In this document: one piece after another, positions 1 to 7,454 of the stretch | Position numbering within the stretch: position 1 is the first letter of the stretch | How the letters are laid out: every line of letters starts with the position of its first letter | Source of the DNA: Deltaproteobacteria bacterium | GTDB lineage: Bacteria > Desulfobacterota > DAOWOC01 | Assembly: GCA_030642225.1 (NCBI GenBank) | Contig: DAOWOC010000011.1 | Location: 1-10,531, forward strand | Direction of reading: 5' to 3' | DNA: 10,531 nucleotides | Notes under the pieces: generated by a model | Told to the model about the DNA's origin: nothing | The model's input: the letters and a program-made list of their open reading frames with translations, nothing else | The model's database searches: none | Position numbers and translations under genes: made by a program

Positions 1-803
1 ATGAGGTTATTATTTCAAAGAGACTGGCAGGAAAATTAAGATTGAATAAAGGTGATCAAATTTCCGCATTTACCATAACAAAAGAGGGGTTCCCCGCAGG
101 TATTAATCTTGAAATTACCGGTTTATACACTGTTGACGGGCCCGGGGTCTTTGGTGATGTCCTGGCCATAACCACAATACATGCTATAACCGATATACTT
201 GAGATGGAGCAGGGACAGTTCCATTCATATTGCATTATATTAAATGATGTGGGGATAAAACAAGACCTTGTCTCTGATATAAAATCATGGTTATCAGCGA
301 GTGATGGCCAGACTGTTTTTAAAATTTATTTATGGCATGATCTTGCCGGACTTGCAGGGAATGCCATTTATATTACAAAGATAATGACAGGCATAATTAA
401 TTCGGTGATTATATTTACTATAATATTAGTAATATTTACCATATTTTCCATGAACATGTGGGAACGGGTAAAGGAAACCGGTATTTTAAAAATCATTGGG
501 GCTGATGCCAGCCATGTAATCAAACTTTTTTTAACGGAAGCAATATGCATGGGGTTTGTTTTTGGTTTGTCAGGTGTAATTGTTTCAAGTATTCTAATTA
601 TTTTTGGACAAAAATACGGGATCCCGGCCTTTACCGGCGCCATGGAGATGGGGTTTGGCGGAAAGATTCTTTATCTCTCCCCCTTGGGGACATTACCATT
701 TAAGGCATTACTTATCACCACAGGGATCAGTATTCTGGGCGCTTTCCCAAATGCGCTTATGCTTTCAAGGGTTGATCCTGTTAAAGCTTTGAGGCACAGG
801 TAA
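1..803 (+). CDS. FtsX-family ABC transporter permease, 5' partial
   Basis: This is the C-terminal part of an inner-membrane ABC permease of the MacB/LolC-E/FtsX type. The frame is open from base 3 with no stop, and it reads ..ISKRLAGKLRLNKGDQIS.., a typical end of the periplasmic MacB-like domain, so the TTG at 42 is an internal codon and the true start lies left of the window. Three hydrophobic segments follow, at about 385-455, 535-606 and 697-755. Between the first two is a charged cytoplasmic coupling segment (WERVKETGILKIIGA), which in this family contacts the ATPase. The protein ends with the family-typical RVDPVKALRHR. The next permease starts 7 bases downstream, so the two probably form a heterodimer. 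The ATPase subunit is not in view and may lie upstream. The substrate is unknown; a lipid or lipoprotein is inferred from the LolA-like neighbour. Confidence 0.9.
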   Translation, partial: EVIISKRLAGKLRLNKGDQISAFTITKEGFPAGINLEITGLYTVDGPGVFGDVLAITTIHAITDILEMEQGQFHSYCIILNDVGIKQDLVSDIKSWLSASDGQTVFKIYLWHDLAGLAGNAIYITKIMTGIINSVIIFTIILVIFTIFSMNMWERVKETGILKIIGADASHVIKLFLTEAICMGFVFGLSGVIVSSILIIFGQKYGIPAFTGAMEMGFGGKILYLSPLGTLPFKALLITTGISILGAFPNALMLSRVDPVKALRHR

Positions 804-810
804 AATCCGT

Positions 811-2058
811 ATGTTTTTAATAAAACTTGGTTTTAGAAATCTTGGAAGGCATCTAAGGCGTTCTGTTATTACAGGTATTACGGTTTTGTCATGCACGTGT
901 ATACTGATTATAGCCTCAGGGCTTGTAAGGGCTCTATCTGTAAGCCTTATGGAAAATGTCCGATTAATCCAGACCGGTGACCTGCAGATAAGAGAGCCTG
1001 TCCCCGGTGTTTTATATGGACAGGGACCTGAGCCTGTTATTGTGCCTCTTGAGTACTGGTTCTCTAATAATGAAAATTTATTGGATAAATTTACGAATTT
1101 AAAAGGCGTAAAGGCCGCGGCGTCACGTATCAATATGACAGGAAGCCTTATGGCAAATGGAAAGTCTGCTTTAAGGACAGCGCTTTTTGGCCTGTATCCT
1201 GAACGTGAAAAAGAAATAAGCCGCCTTTTGCCGGCAGTTGAAGGTCGTTTTCTCAAATCAGGCATGGAAGAAGTATATATATCATCGCAAATGGCCACAG
1301 AACTTAATTTGCATGCAGATGACACACTTACGCTTATGTGCAGAAGCATTGCAGGTGAGGATGTTGCAAAAGAATTTACTGTGTCAGGGATATTTTCCTT
1401 TACATCGCCATGGCAGTCTTTTTTTGTCTTTATTCCATTAAATGTCCTGCAGGAACTTATCAATGCCGGTGATCTTGTTCAGGAGATAAAAATTTTTCTA
1501 AAATATCCTGAAAAATGGCCTGAAATAATTAAAAATGTACAAGAAACAATATTTGTTGATACAGGTCATCAAATGGATGTCAGGCCATACACAGAGGTCG
1601 GAGGATTTTATCTTGGTATGCTGAAAGGCAGTAGAGCGGTATTGTTTATCATGTATGCGTTCCTCGGTATTATTACAGGTGTGGGGAGTATGTCCATGCT
1701 GATTACCTCAACCTATGAACGGAAAAGGGAAATAGGCATTATAAGATCAATGGGTGGCTCAAGTGGATATATTGCAGCTCTTTTTATCCTTGAAAATAGT
1801 TTCCTTACGTTTGTAAGTTCCAGCCTTGGCATTGTGGCAGGGGTTTTTGCATGTATTATGATAAATGCGATTCAGTTTGAACCTTCCAGCGCAGCCTATG
1901 CCTTGATGACAGGCAATAAGTCTGTTCTGGCTTTTCCAGGTTTTTGGGGTATAATATTACCATATTTTGTTATGAATATAATTGGCCTTATATCATCTTT
2001 ATACCCGGCCAGGCTCGCTGCAAAACTTGATATTGTAGATATTTTAAGAGATACATAA
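811..2058 (+). CDS. FtsX-family ABC transporter permease (LolC/E-like topology)
   Basis: This is a complete 415-residue inner-membrane permease with the four-helix layout of LolC/LolE/MacB proteins. An N-terminal helix at about 19-42 is followed by a large extracytoplasmic domain at about 45-270. Three more helices lie at about 275-299, 320-350 and 377-398. The cytoplasmic coupling helix after the second segment is clear (YERKREIGIIRSMGG, about 302-316), and the C-terminus YPARLAAKLDIVDILRDT is family-typical. The ATG at 811 follows the preceding permease by 7 bases and has only a weak AGG upstream, which suggests translational coupling. Its stop overlaps the ATG of the LolA-like gene by one base (TAATG). 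With the first permease and an unseen ATPase it probably extracts or exports a hydrophobic substrate at the inner membrane. Family assignment is secure; substrate is inference. Confidence 0.93.
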   Translation: MFLIKLGFRNLGRHLRRSVITGITVLSCTCILIIASGLVRALSVSLMENVRLIQTGDLQIREPVPGVLYGQGPEPVIVPLEYWFSNNENLLDKFTNLKGVKAAASRINMTGSLMANGKSALRTALFGLYPEREKEISRLLPAVEGRFLKSGMEEVYISSQMATELNLHADDTLTLMCRSIAGEDVAKEFTVSGIFSFTSPWQSFFVFIPLNVLQELINAGDLVQEIKIFLKYPEKWPEIIKNVQETIFVDTGHQMDVRPYTEVGGFYLGMLKGSRAVLFIMYAFLGIITGVGSMSMLITSTYERKREIGIIRSMGGSSGYIAALFILENSFLTFVSSSLGIVAGVFACIMINAIQFEPSSAAYALMTGNKSVLAFPGFWGIILPYFVMNIIGLISSLYPARLAAKLDIVDILRDT

Positions 2059-2759
2059 TGAAGATAAAATCACTCATAATTATGTTCAGCATCCTTGTTG
2101 CTTTTAATGCATATGCCCTGGATTATAAAGATGTCTGGAAAAGGGTTCAAAAGACCATGTCTGATAAACCCTTTAAAGCTGTCATGGATATTGAAAAGAT
2201 ATCCATTGATAACACCCTGAATATGTCCATGAAAATTATTCATGCAGGCAGGCTTTTTCACAGGATGGAATACATTGAACCTGCATCCCAAAAAGGTAAG
2301 GTTATTATACATGCCAAAAAAAAACTCTGGCTTTATCTTCCTAAATTAGGACGCAGTGTGCAGATAACACCATCTCAGGCTATTGCAAACGGTGGGCTGG
2401 GCTTTGATGACCTGTTTTTGATAGCGCGGTTAAACACATTTAATCCTGTGAGTATGGTTAAACTTCCTGAGATGACATATCGTCTTGAGCTTGTTTCAAA
2501 AAGGAAAAATGCCTTTTTGGATAGAGCTGTGCTTATTATTGACCCTGATTCATTTATGCCGATAAGACAGATATATTATACAAAAAACGGGGTGCAGGCG
2601 AGGATAATTACAATCCTTTCTGTCAAGGAAACAGATGCCGGAAAAAAGCCTGAAACCATGCGTATTGAAAATCTGATAACCCGCGAGACAACCATCATTA
2701 CTTTAAAAAAATTTAAATCTTTAACAAAGGTCGATCCTAAATGGTTTAAACCAATATAG
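2058..2759 (+). CDS. Secreted LolA-like outer membrane lipoprotein-sorting protein
   Basis: The 233-residue product starts with a signal peptide (hydrophobic stretch about 5-18, likely cleavage after NAYA at residue 20), so it should act in the periplasm. The mature part has alternating beta-strand character and resembles the LolA-like 'outer membrane lipoprotein-sorting protein' group (PF17131 type). Recognisable stretches are KLWLYLPKLGRSVQIT, a FDDLFLIARL segment, a DPDSFMPIRQIYY strand and the final VDPKWFKPI. LolA-fold proteins carry acylated cargo in a hydrophobic cavity across the periplasm. Such genes often sit beside FtsX-type ABC permeases and also occur in aryl-polyene-type lipid clusters. 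Here the gene overlaps the upstream permease stop by one base and precedes the acyl carrier protein by 19 bases, linking transport and synthesis genes. It is not the housekeeping LolA by length or context. The cargo is unknown. Confidence 0.85.
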   Translation: MKIKSLIIMFSILVAFNAYALDYKDVWKRVQKTMSDKPFKAVMDIEKISIDNTLNMSMKIIHAGRLFHRMEYIEPASQKGKVIIHAKKKLWLYLPKLGRSVQITPSQAIANGGLGFDDLFLIARLNTFNPVSMVKLPEMTYRLELVSKRKNAFLDRAVLIIDPDSFMPIRQIYYTKNGVQARIITILSVKETDAGKKPETMRIENLITRETTIITLKKFKSLTKVDPKWFKPI

Positions 2760-2764
2760 ATAAA

Positions 2765-2769
2765 AGGAG
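2765..2769 (+). promoter_or_regulatory. Ribosome binding site for the acyl carrier protein gene
   Basis: AGGAG sits 9 bases before a TTG codon at 2779 and just after the stop of the LolA-like gene. No ATG lies at a suitable distance in this frame, so this site decides the TTG start. Confidence 0.65.
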
Positions 2770-2778
2770 CATTATATT

Positions 2779-3033
2779 TTGAAAGACTTGATACTTGAAT
2801 TAAAGGGAAAGATTATTAATGACCTTGGGCTTGAAGATATCACCCCTGATGAGATAGAGGATGATGCCCCGCTTTTTGGAGAAGGGCTTGGGCTTGATTC
2901 GCTTGATGCCCTTGAAATTATAATAATGCTTGAGGAAGATTATAGCCTGAGGCTTGATGATGCTGAAAAGGCAAGAGAAATTCTTTCATCCATAAACTCT
3001 CTTGAATCATTTATTCAAGATGCAAAAAAATAG
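2779..3033 (+). CDS. Acyl carrier protein (phosphopantetheine-binding)
   Basis: This is an 84-residue, strongly acidic carrier protein, the usual length of a free-standing ACP. The 4'-phosphopantetheine attachment motif is clear as LGLDSLDALEI, with the modified serine at residue 41. It is preceded by APLFGEGLG, a form I associate with ACPs of aryl-polyene-like and other specialised type II systems rather than with housekeeping AcpP (usually GADSLD). It would carry the growing acyl or ketoacyl chain as a thioester in the cytoplasm. The start is TTG, supported by an AGGAG 9 bases upstream. The last 14 bases overlap the ketoacyl synthase gene that follows, which implies coupled translation. Its location between transport and condensing-enzyme genes argues for a dedicated pathway ACP. 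Confidence 0.93.
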   Translation: MKDLILELKGKIINDLGLEDITPDEIEDDAPLFGEGLGLDSLDALEIIIMLEEDYSLRLDDAEKAREILSSINSLESFIQDAKK

Positions 3034-4201
3034 TAACAAAGTATATATAACGGGTATGGGTGCTCTCTGCTCTATTGGCAGGGATATAAACGCCATTAAT
3101 AAAAGCCTGCAAAACAGCCTGTCCGGCATTAAAAAAGGGCAATGGTTTTCACTTGACGATGAACAGCTTGCAGCCATGGTTGACAAGTCATGGTTTTGTG
3201 ATATTAAAGCTGATGCCATTATTAAGCGGATGGCTCTTATCCCTTTTAAAGAGGCTTTGGGCCAGGCTCTCCTTGCAGATAGAAATGACCTTGCACAAAC
3301 GTCTTTGATAATGGGGGTATCAGTTGGTGGGATGCCGGAAACAGAGACTGATTTTATTAATAAAAAACCATTTAATTTTAAAAAGGCGTTTACAAGACAT
3401 CCTGCATCCTCACTCCAGATTTTTCTCCAAAAAACTTTTCGGCTCGCATCCGGCCTTACATTTGTTTCTGCATGCACTTCTTCTGCCCATGCAATTGTGT
3501 ATGCGTATCAGCTTGTGGCGAGTGGTATTTGTGAACGCGTAATAGCCGGAGGGGCTGATACACTTTCTTATATGACCTATTATGGATTTAATGCATTGAG
3601 CGCAATGACACATTCAGGCTGCAAGCCGTTTGCAAAAGACAGAGACGGCATGGTGCTTGGTGAAGGTGCGGCTTTTATTGTCCTTGAAAACATGGAATCT
3701 GCTTGCAGGAGAAATGCAGAGCCACTGCTGGAAATACTCGGGACAGGTCAGTCAAGTGATGCCCATCATATAACCGGCCCGCATCCAAAAGGAGATGGGG
3801 CATACCAGGCCATGACTCTTGCCATACGGGACGCCTGTATTAACAGAAGTGATATTGGATATATTAATGCCCATGGCACAGGGACAATGGCAAACGATTT
3901 TTCAGAGGCAATTGCCATTGAACGCGTATTTAATGGAGCATGCCCCCCTGTTTCGTCCACCAAGGCTCATACCGGCCATATCCTCGGTGGGTGCGGAGCG
4001 CTTGAAACTATTATCAGCGGCTTGACAATAAAAAACGGGTTTATCCCCCAAACCCTTAATACAATCGAATTAGCTCCTGAAATGAATCTTAATTTGATTC
4101 TTGCCAAGCCTTTGAAATCAAATATTTCCAGGGCAATGACAAACAGTTTTGCCTTTGGCGGGAATAATGTTTCGATTATTCTTGGAGGTATAGATGCCTG
4201 A
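3020..4201 (+). CDS. Beta-ketoacyl-ACP synthase (FabF-like condensing enzyme)
   Basis: A complete 393-residue KAS II/FabF-type synthase that would condense an acyl thioester with malonyl-ACP, releasing CO2. It begins YITGMGALCSIG, the usual KS opening. The nucleophile is Cys152 in VSACTSSAHA. The two catalytic histidines are His285 (NAHGTGT) and His320 (KAHTGHILGG), with the conserved lysine Lys315 five residues before the second, as in FabF. LGEGAAFIVLE and the C-terminal NSFAFGGNN loop are also present, so the enzyme looks fully active. I place the start at the ATG at 3020, inside the ACP gene, because the protein then begins shortly before the KS fold; an in-frame TTG at 3002 would add six residues. 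Its end overlaps the next gene by 8 bases. The partner dead synthase suggests a KS/chain-length-factor heterodimer rather than housekeeping fatty acid synthesis. Confidence 0.93.
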   Translation: MQKNSNKVYITGMGALCSIGRDINAINKSLQNSLSGIKKGQWFSLDDEQLAAMVDKSWFCDIKADAIIKRMALIPFKEALGQALLADRNDLAQTSLIMGVSVGGMPETETDFINKKPFNFKKAFTRHPASSLQIFLQKTFRLASGLTFVSACTSSAHAIVYAYQLVASGICERVIAGGADTLSYMTYYGFNALSAMTHSGCKPFAKDRDGMVLGEGAAFIVLENMESACRRNAEPLLEILGTGQSSDAHHITGPHPKGDGAYQAMTLAIRDACINRSDIGYINAHGTGTMANDFSEAIAIERVFNGACPPVSSTKAHTGHILGGCGALETIISGLTIKNGFIPQTLNTIELAPEMNLNLILAKPLKSNISRAMTNSFAFGGNNVSIILGGIDA

Positions 4202-5156
4202 ACATCCTGCAACAATCTCTTCCTGCGGGGTGATAATGCCCAAGAAGGGTGTTGTTGATTTTGAAGGGGAAGAGATGAATGCCATGGTTGCCCCTGAGCT
4301 GCCTGTAAAAAAAATGATCCCTGATCCCATGTTCAGAAGAAGGCTGACACGTCTTAGCCGTTTATCTATAATCGCCGCATTAAGAGCAACAAAAGGTATT
4401 GATGATAAATTAATAACAAATATGCCTGTTATATTCGGCACAGGTTTTGGGGAACAGGATGCGACCTTTTCATTTTTTGACGGGCTTATAGACAAAGGTC
4501 CAAGGCTTGCAAGATCAATATATTTTTCACATTCAGTCCCTAATACCCCTGTATCATATCTTTCCATATACAAAAAAATTACAGCGCCCGTATGGACGAT
4601 TTTACAGGGTCTGGATACCGCAGAAGCCGTTCTTCTCATGGGATTACAGATGTTAAGGAGCGGTATGGAATCAATAATTGCAGGTGCGGCCGATGTCCTG
4701 CCTCCTGCCCATATCCGTGACAAAAGTCTCATGAAATATCTCAAGACCAGGGGTGTAATGCTGGGAGAAGGCGCTGGATTTATCATGCTCTCAAAACCAG
4801 GCATAAAAGGTTTGGGTCTGCAAATTTCCAGTGTTATGAGACTCCCTTATTATGGAGAGATTTCAAGGGCCAGTGAGTTTAGAAATTTTTTATACAGGAC
4901 ATGGCTTGAGAACAAAGGACAAGAGGATATTCATCTCTTTAGAAATAACAGGACAACCAGTATACTGTTTAAATTATGCAATAAAAAAATATCAGGATGC
5001 GAATTTCTCCCTGACTGGGGGCTTAATCCGTCAGCAGGCATACTTGACCTGATTTATACGATAAAGACCTTTAAGAATAATGAATTTATAAGTATCTGGG
5101 GTGTAAATGAAGAAGGTGGCATATCATTAATTAAACTTCAACGAACAAGCGATTAA
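4194..5156 (+). CDS. Catalytically degenerate ketoacyl synthase, chain-length-factor-like
   Basis: A 320-residue ketoacyl-synthase-fold protein (like PF13723, ketoacyl-synt_2) that has lost the catalytic residues. The nucleophile-elbow region reads WTILQGLDTAEAV at about 134-146. Set against the neighbouring synthase (FVSACTSSAHAI), the cysteine position falls on Gly139, next to Gln138. Landmarks that survive are SGMESIIAGAADVL and LGEGAGFIMLS. The His motifs are gone: the KAHTGH region corresponds to a DWGLNPSAGILDL stretch, and the C-terminal FGGNN loop to WGVNEEGG. The protein is about 70 residues shorter than its partner. A GGAGG at 4184-4188 lies 5 bases before the ATG, and the gene overlaps the synthase by 8 bases. 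By analogy with type II polyketide and aryl-polyene systems it probably pairs with the active synthase and shapes chain length. An independent non-catalytic role is possible. Confidence 0.85.
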   Translation: MPEHPATISSCGVIMPKKGVVDFEGEEMNAMVAPELPVKKMIPDPMFRRRLTRLSRLSIIAALRATKGIDDKLITNMPVIFGTGFGEQDATFSFFDGLIDKGPRLARSIYFSHSVPNTPVSYLSIYKKITAPVWTILQGLDTAEAVLLMGLQMLRSGMESIIAGAADVLPPAHIRDKSLMKYLKTRGVMLGEGAGFIMLSKPGIKGLGLQISSVMRLPYYGEISRASEFRNFLYRTWLENKGQEDIHLFRNNRTTSILFKLCNKKISGCEFLPDWGLNPSAGILDLIYTIKTFKNNEFISIWGVNEEGGISLIKLQRTSD

Positions 5157-5157
5157 A

Positions 5158-5161
5158 AGGA
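5158..5161 (+). promoter_or_regulatory. Ribosome binding site for the cyclase-family gene
   Basis: AGGA (within AAAAGGA) lies 10 bases before the ATG at 5172 but only 4 bases before an in-frame TTG at 5166, which favours the ATG as start. Confidence 0.5.
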
Positions 5162-5171
5162 TATTTTGTCC

Positions 5172-5933
5172 ATGAAATTTATTGATCTCTCTACAGCTAT
5201 TGAGGATAATCCCAATGATCCCTGGTGGGTCAGGGACCGCATAAAATATCAGCAACACAAATTTGGAGCGCTTTCTATCATGCTCTGGCTCGGTCTGCCG
5301 GTAAAATACCTGAAAAATCAACTTGGATGGGCTTTTGAAACATTAAAGGTTTCAACTCATTCAGGTACACACGTGGATGCGCCATGGCATTATACTCCGA
5401 TATCCGAAGGAAAACGCGCAAAAACTATTGATGAAATACCTTTAGATCGTTTCTTTGGCAATGGTGTTGTTATCAATGTCACGCACCGTAAACATGGTGA
5501 GTTGATTACGCAAAAGGATATAGAAGATGCCTTAAACGCCATACCCCATATTTTGCAGCCGGATGATATTGTCCTTATACATACAGGCAATGATAAGCGC
5601 CATGGCACGCGTGAATACTATACTAAAGGGCCTGGTATGAGCAGAGAAGCAACACTTTATTTAATAAAAAATGGTGTAAGGGTCATGGGAATTGATTCAT
5701 GGGGATTTGATCTTCCTTTGCAATATGCGGCAAAACAGGCTAAAAAAAAGAAAGATCATAATTTTTTCTGGCAGGCACATTATGTTGGGGTGGACCATGA
5801 TTATTCACATATAGAACGCCTTACCAATCTTGACAAGCTCCCCTTAAAAGGCTTTAAAGTGGCTTGCTTTCCCATAAAAATAAAAGGCGCAAGCGCCGGA
5901 TTTTCGCGTGTAGTCGCAATGATAGAGGACTGA
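5172..5933 (+). CDS. Cyclase-family metal-dependent hydrolase (PF04199, kynurenine formamidase-like fold)
   Basis: A 253-residue protein of the cyclase/kynurenine formamidase superfamily. The metal-binding signature HxGTHxDAPxH is intact (His63, His67, Asp69, His73), and the opening KFIDLSTAIEDNPNDPWW is typical of the N-terminal strand. A later GIDSWGFD stretch and a histidine-rich HYVGVDHDYSH segment at about 203-213 lie where the family completes its active site. Members hydrolyse amides or lactones, and some act on polyketide or diketo substrates, so the reaction cannot be fixed from sequence. It lies 15 bases after the degenerate synthase and 5 bases before the FAH-family gene, so a role in processing the ACP-bound or released product is the best reading of context. 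Kynurenine breakdown is unlikely because no tryptophan-pathway neighbour is present. Confidence 0.88.
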   Translation: MKFIDLSTAIEDNPNDPWWVRDRIKYQQHKFGALSIMLWLGLPVKYLKNQLGWAFETLKVSTHSGTHVDAPWHYTPISEGKRAKTIDEIPLDRFFGNGVVINVTHRKHGELITQKDIEDALNAIPHILQPDDIVLIHTGNDKRHGTREYYTKGPGMSREATLYLIKNGVRVMGIDSWGFDLPLQYAAKQAKKKKDHNFFWQAHYVGVDHDYSHIERLTNLDKLPLKGFKVACFPIKIKGASAGFSRVVAMIED

Positions 5934-5938
5934 TTATC

Positions 5939-6952
5939 ATGAAGCTTGTTACTTTTTACATATCTGATGATTTGCAGGAAAAACATCTTGGTATTGTTGA
6001 TAAAGAAAGGGTTATTGATCTTTTTGAGTCAGCAATAATTTTAAAAAGTGATCTTCCATCAGCTCCTTTTAAAGATATGCTCAGCTGGCTTGATAACTGG
6101 CCTGAATCACAAAAAAACACAAAAATCCTGCTTGATCAGATTAAAAAAAAGCCGGATGATCACCAGGTCAAACGGTCTCCGTGCATATTGGATATTAAAG
6201 ACATAAGAATAACGGCCCCTTTAATTCCAAGGACATTGCGGGATTTTATATGTTTTGAAAAACACATGTTTCAGAGTACATTGTCCATGACAAAGATGCA
6301 TTATCCTTTTTTGTCTAAATTAGATAATTTTATAAGGCGGTTAACAGGCCGCGGATTTATTAATGTCAGGCGACAGTGGTATAAAATTCCTTTATATTAC
6401 AAGGGGAATCCATATACAGTCATTGGTCATGGCCAGGATATTATAAGGCCGGGATATACTCAAAAACTGGATTATGAACTGGAATTCGCAGCTGTAATAG
6501 GGAAAAGGGGCAAAAATATAAAGGAAAAAGATGCAAGGGATTATATTGCAGGTTTTACTATTTTTAATGATATAAGCGCAAGGGATGTGCAATTTGATGA
6601 AATAATGGGCGGTCTTGGCCCTACTAAATCAAAAGATTTCGACACAGGGAACATACTTGGCCCGTTTCTTGTTACAACTGATGAGGTATATAATCCATAT
6701 AATCTTGAAATGAGGGCAAGGATTAATGGTGAAGAGTGGTCAAGAGGCAACAGTGCTACAATGCATTACACCTTTGAGCAGCTTATTGCCTATATATCTC
6801 AGGACGAGACCATCTTCCCGGGAGATGTCCTTGGCTCAGGCACTGTTGGAAACGGGTGCGGCCTTGAGCTTGACAGGTATTTGCAGCCTGGTGATAGAGT
6901 AGAGCTTGAAATTGAAAGACTTGGCGTGCTTCAAAATAAGGTGGCAGACTGA
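5939..6952 (+). CDS. Fumarylacetoacetate hydrolase (FAH)-family protein
   Basis: A 337-residue FAH-superfamily enzyme. The divalent-metal ligands of the family are visible as Glu180 and Glu182 in DYELEFAAVIG and Asp211 in FNDISARD, with the usual spacing of 29 residues between the second Glu and the Asp. GPFLVTTDEV, a RINGE strand and the C-terminal GSGTVGNGCG and LQPGDRVELEIERLG elements complete the fold. Family members cleave C-C bonds of beta-diketo acids, decarboxylate oxo-acids, hydrate or isomerise them. The start is the ATG at 5939, preceded by GAGGA at 5925-5929; an earlier ATG at 5864 lies inside the cyclase gene and would add residues foreign to the family. It is 5 bases from the cyclase gene, so the two may act in sequence on a diketo product. 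The substrate is not determinable; aromatic catabolism is the alternative. Confidence 0.9.
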   Translation: MKLVTFYISDDLQEKHLGIVDKERVIDLFESAIILKSDLPSAPFKDMLSWLDNWPESQKNTKILLDQIKKKPDDHQVKRSPCILDIKDIRITAPLIPRTLRDFICFEKHMFQSTLSMTKMHYPFLSKLDNFIRRLTGRGFINVRRQWYKIPLYYKGNPYTVIGHGQDIIRPGYTQKLDYELEFAAVIGKRGKNIKEKDARDYIAGFTIFNDISARDVQFDEIMGGLGPTKSKDFDTGNILGPFLVTTDEVYNPYNLEMRARINGEEWSRGNSATMHYTFEQLIAYISQDETIFPGDVLGSGTVGNGCGLELDRYLQPGDRVELEIERLGVLQNKVAD

Positions 6953-6971
6953 TTTATTAAAATTTAAAAAC

Positions 6972-6975
6972 AGGA
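6972..6975 (+). promoter_or_regulatory. Ribosome binding site deciding the queF start
   Basis: AGGA lies 8 bases before the ATG at 6984. The competing ATG at 6975 would overlap this site, so 6984 is preferred. Confidence 0.45.
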
Positions 6976-6983
6976 TGATTAGG

Positions 6984-7454
6984 ATGGATTCACAAAAAAA
7001 AATAACAGGTCTGACCCAGCTTGGGAAATCGATTTCTCCCCCCTTATCTCCTAAAGAGGCTAAATTAGAGGTTTTTGAAAATCCTCATCCTGACACGGAT
7101 TATGTTATCAGGATTACCGCGCCGGAATTTACAACAATATGTCCTGTAACATCCCAGCCTGATTTTGGGACAATAATTGTAGATTATTGCCCTGAAAAAT
7201 TGCTTATTGAGACAAAATCTTTTAAAATGTTTCTTTTTTCATTCAGGAATCACGGTTGTTTTCACGAAGAATGCACAGTATCAATCCATAAAGAACTTAT
7301 GTTTGTCATGAATCCTAAATATCTCAGGGTCGCAGGTTTATGGTATCCGCGCGGAGGCATGACTCTGGATATTAAGATAGAAAAAGGAAGCATTCCCAAT
7401 GGCTGTACACCGCTGCCGCTTGAAAATATTAGTTACAGGGGCGGGAGGGGTTAA
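6984..7454 (+). CDS. queF: NADPH-dependent 7-cyano-7-deazaguanine reductase QueF
   Basis: A 156-residue QueF of the short, single-domain (Bacillus-type) class. It reduces preQ0 to preQ1 with two NADPH in queuosine tRNA modification in the cytoplasm. The thioimide-forming cysteine is Cys53 in EFTTICPVTSQPDFG and the proton donor Asp60 follows seven residues later, the usual spacing. The QueF signature E-x-K-S-x-K is present as ETKSFKMF at 76-83, and His94-Glu95 in FRNHGCFHEE match the substrate-binding pair. It starts 31 bases after the FAH-family gene and could be read through from that operon, though its function is unrelated. No preQ1 riboswitch can fit in the short leader. No other queuosine gene is in the window. 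A longer reading frame from 6906 runs back into the FAH gene and is unlikely to be used. Confidence 0.95.
   Translation: MDSQKKITGLTQLGKSISPPLSPKEAKLEVFENPHPDTDYVIRITAPEFTTICPVTSQPDFGTIIVDYCPEKLLIETKSFKMFLFSFRNHGCFHEECTVSIHKELMFVMNPKYLRVAGLWYPRGGMTLDIKIEKGSIPNGCTPLPLENISYRGGRG

Noticed and set aside
765..1463. Minus-strand open frame of 232 codons
   Set aside because: It lies wholly against the second FtsX permease, has no recognisable domain, and its composition is that of an antisense shadow.
3002..3019. Upstream TTG start for the ketoacyl synthase
   Set aside because: It adds only NHLFK-like residues outside the KS fold and lacks a ribosome site; the ATG at 3020 is simpler.
3007..3477. 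Minus-strand open frame of 156 codons
   Set aside because: It is a shadow of the ketoacyl synthase gene, with no ribosome site or known motif.
4118..4804. Minus-strand open frame of 228 codons
   Set aside because: It covers the end of the KS gene and most of the degenerate KS gene on the opposite strand and shows no motif; the + strand genes are clearly real.
4194..5156. Degenerate KS as a pseudogene
   Set aside because: The frame is intact for 320 codons, has a strong ribosome site and coupled start, and resembles a known non-catalytic class, so it is more likely a functional chain-length-factor-like protein.
5864..5938. Upstream ATG start for the FAH-family protein
   Set aside because: The extra 25 residues are basic, lie within the cyclase gene and do not resemble FAH N-termini; the ATG at 5939 has a good ribosome site.
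6906..6983. Longer QueF with a start inside the FAH gene
   Set aside because: The added residues are not part of QueF, and the AGGA at 6972 points to the ATG at 6984.
6984..7454. QueF as part of a 7-deazaguanine DNA-modification island
   Set aside because: No DpdA, dpd helicase or other DNA-modification gene is nearby, and QueF makes preQ1 for tRNA.
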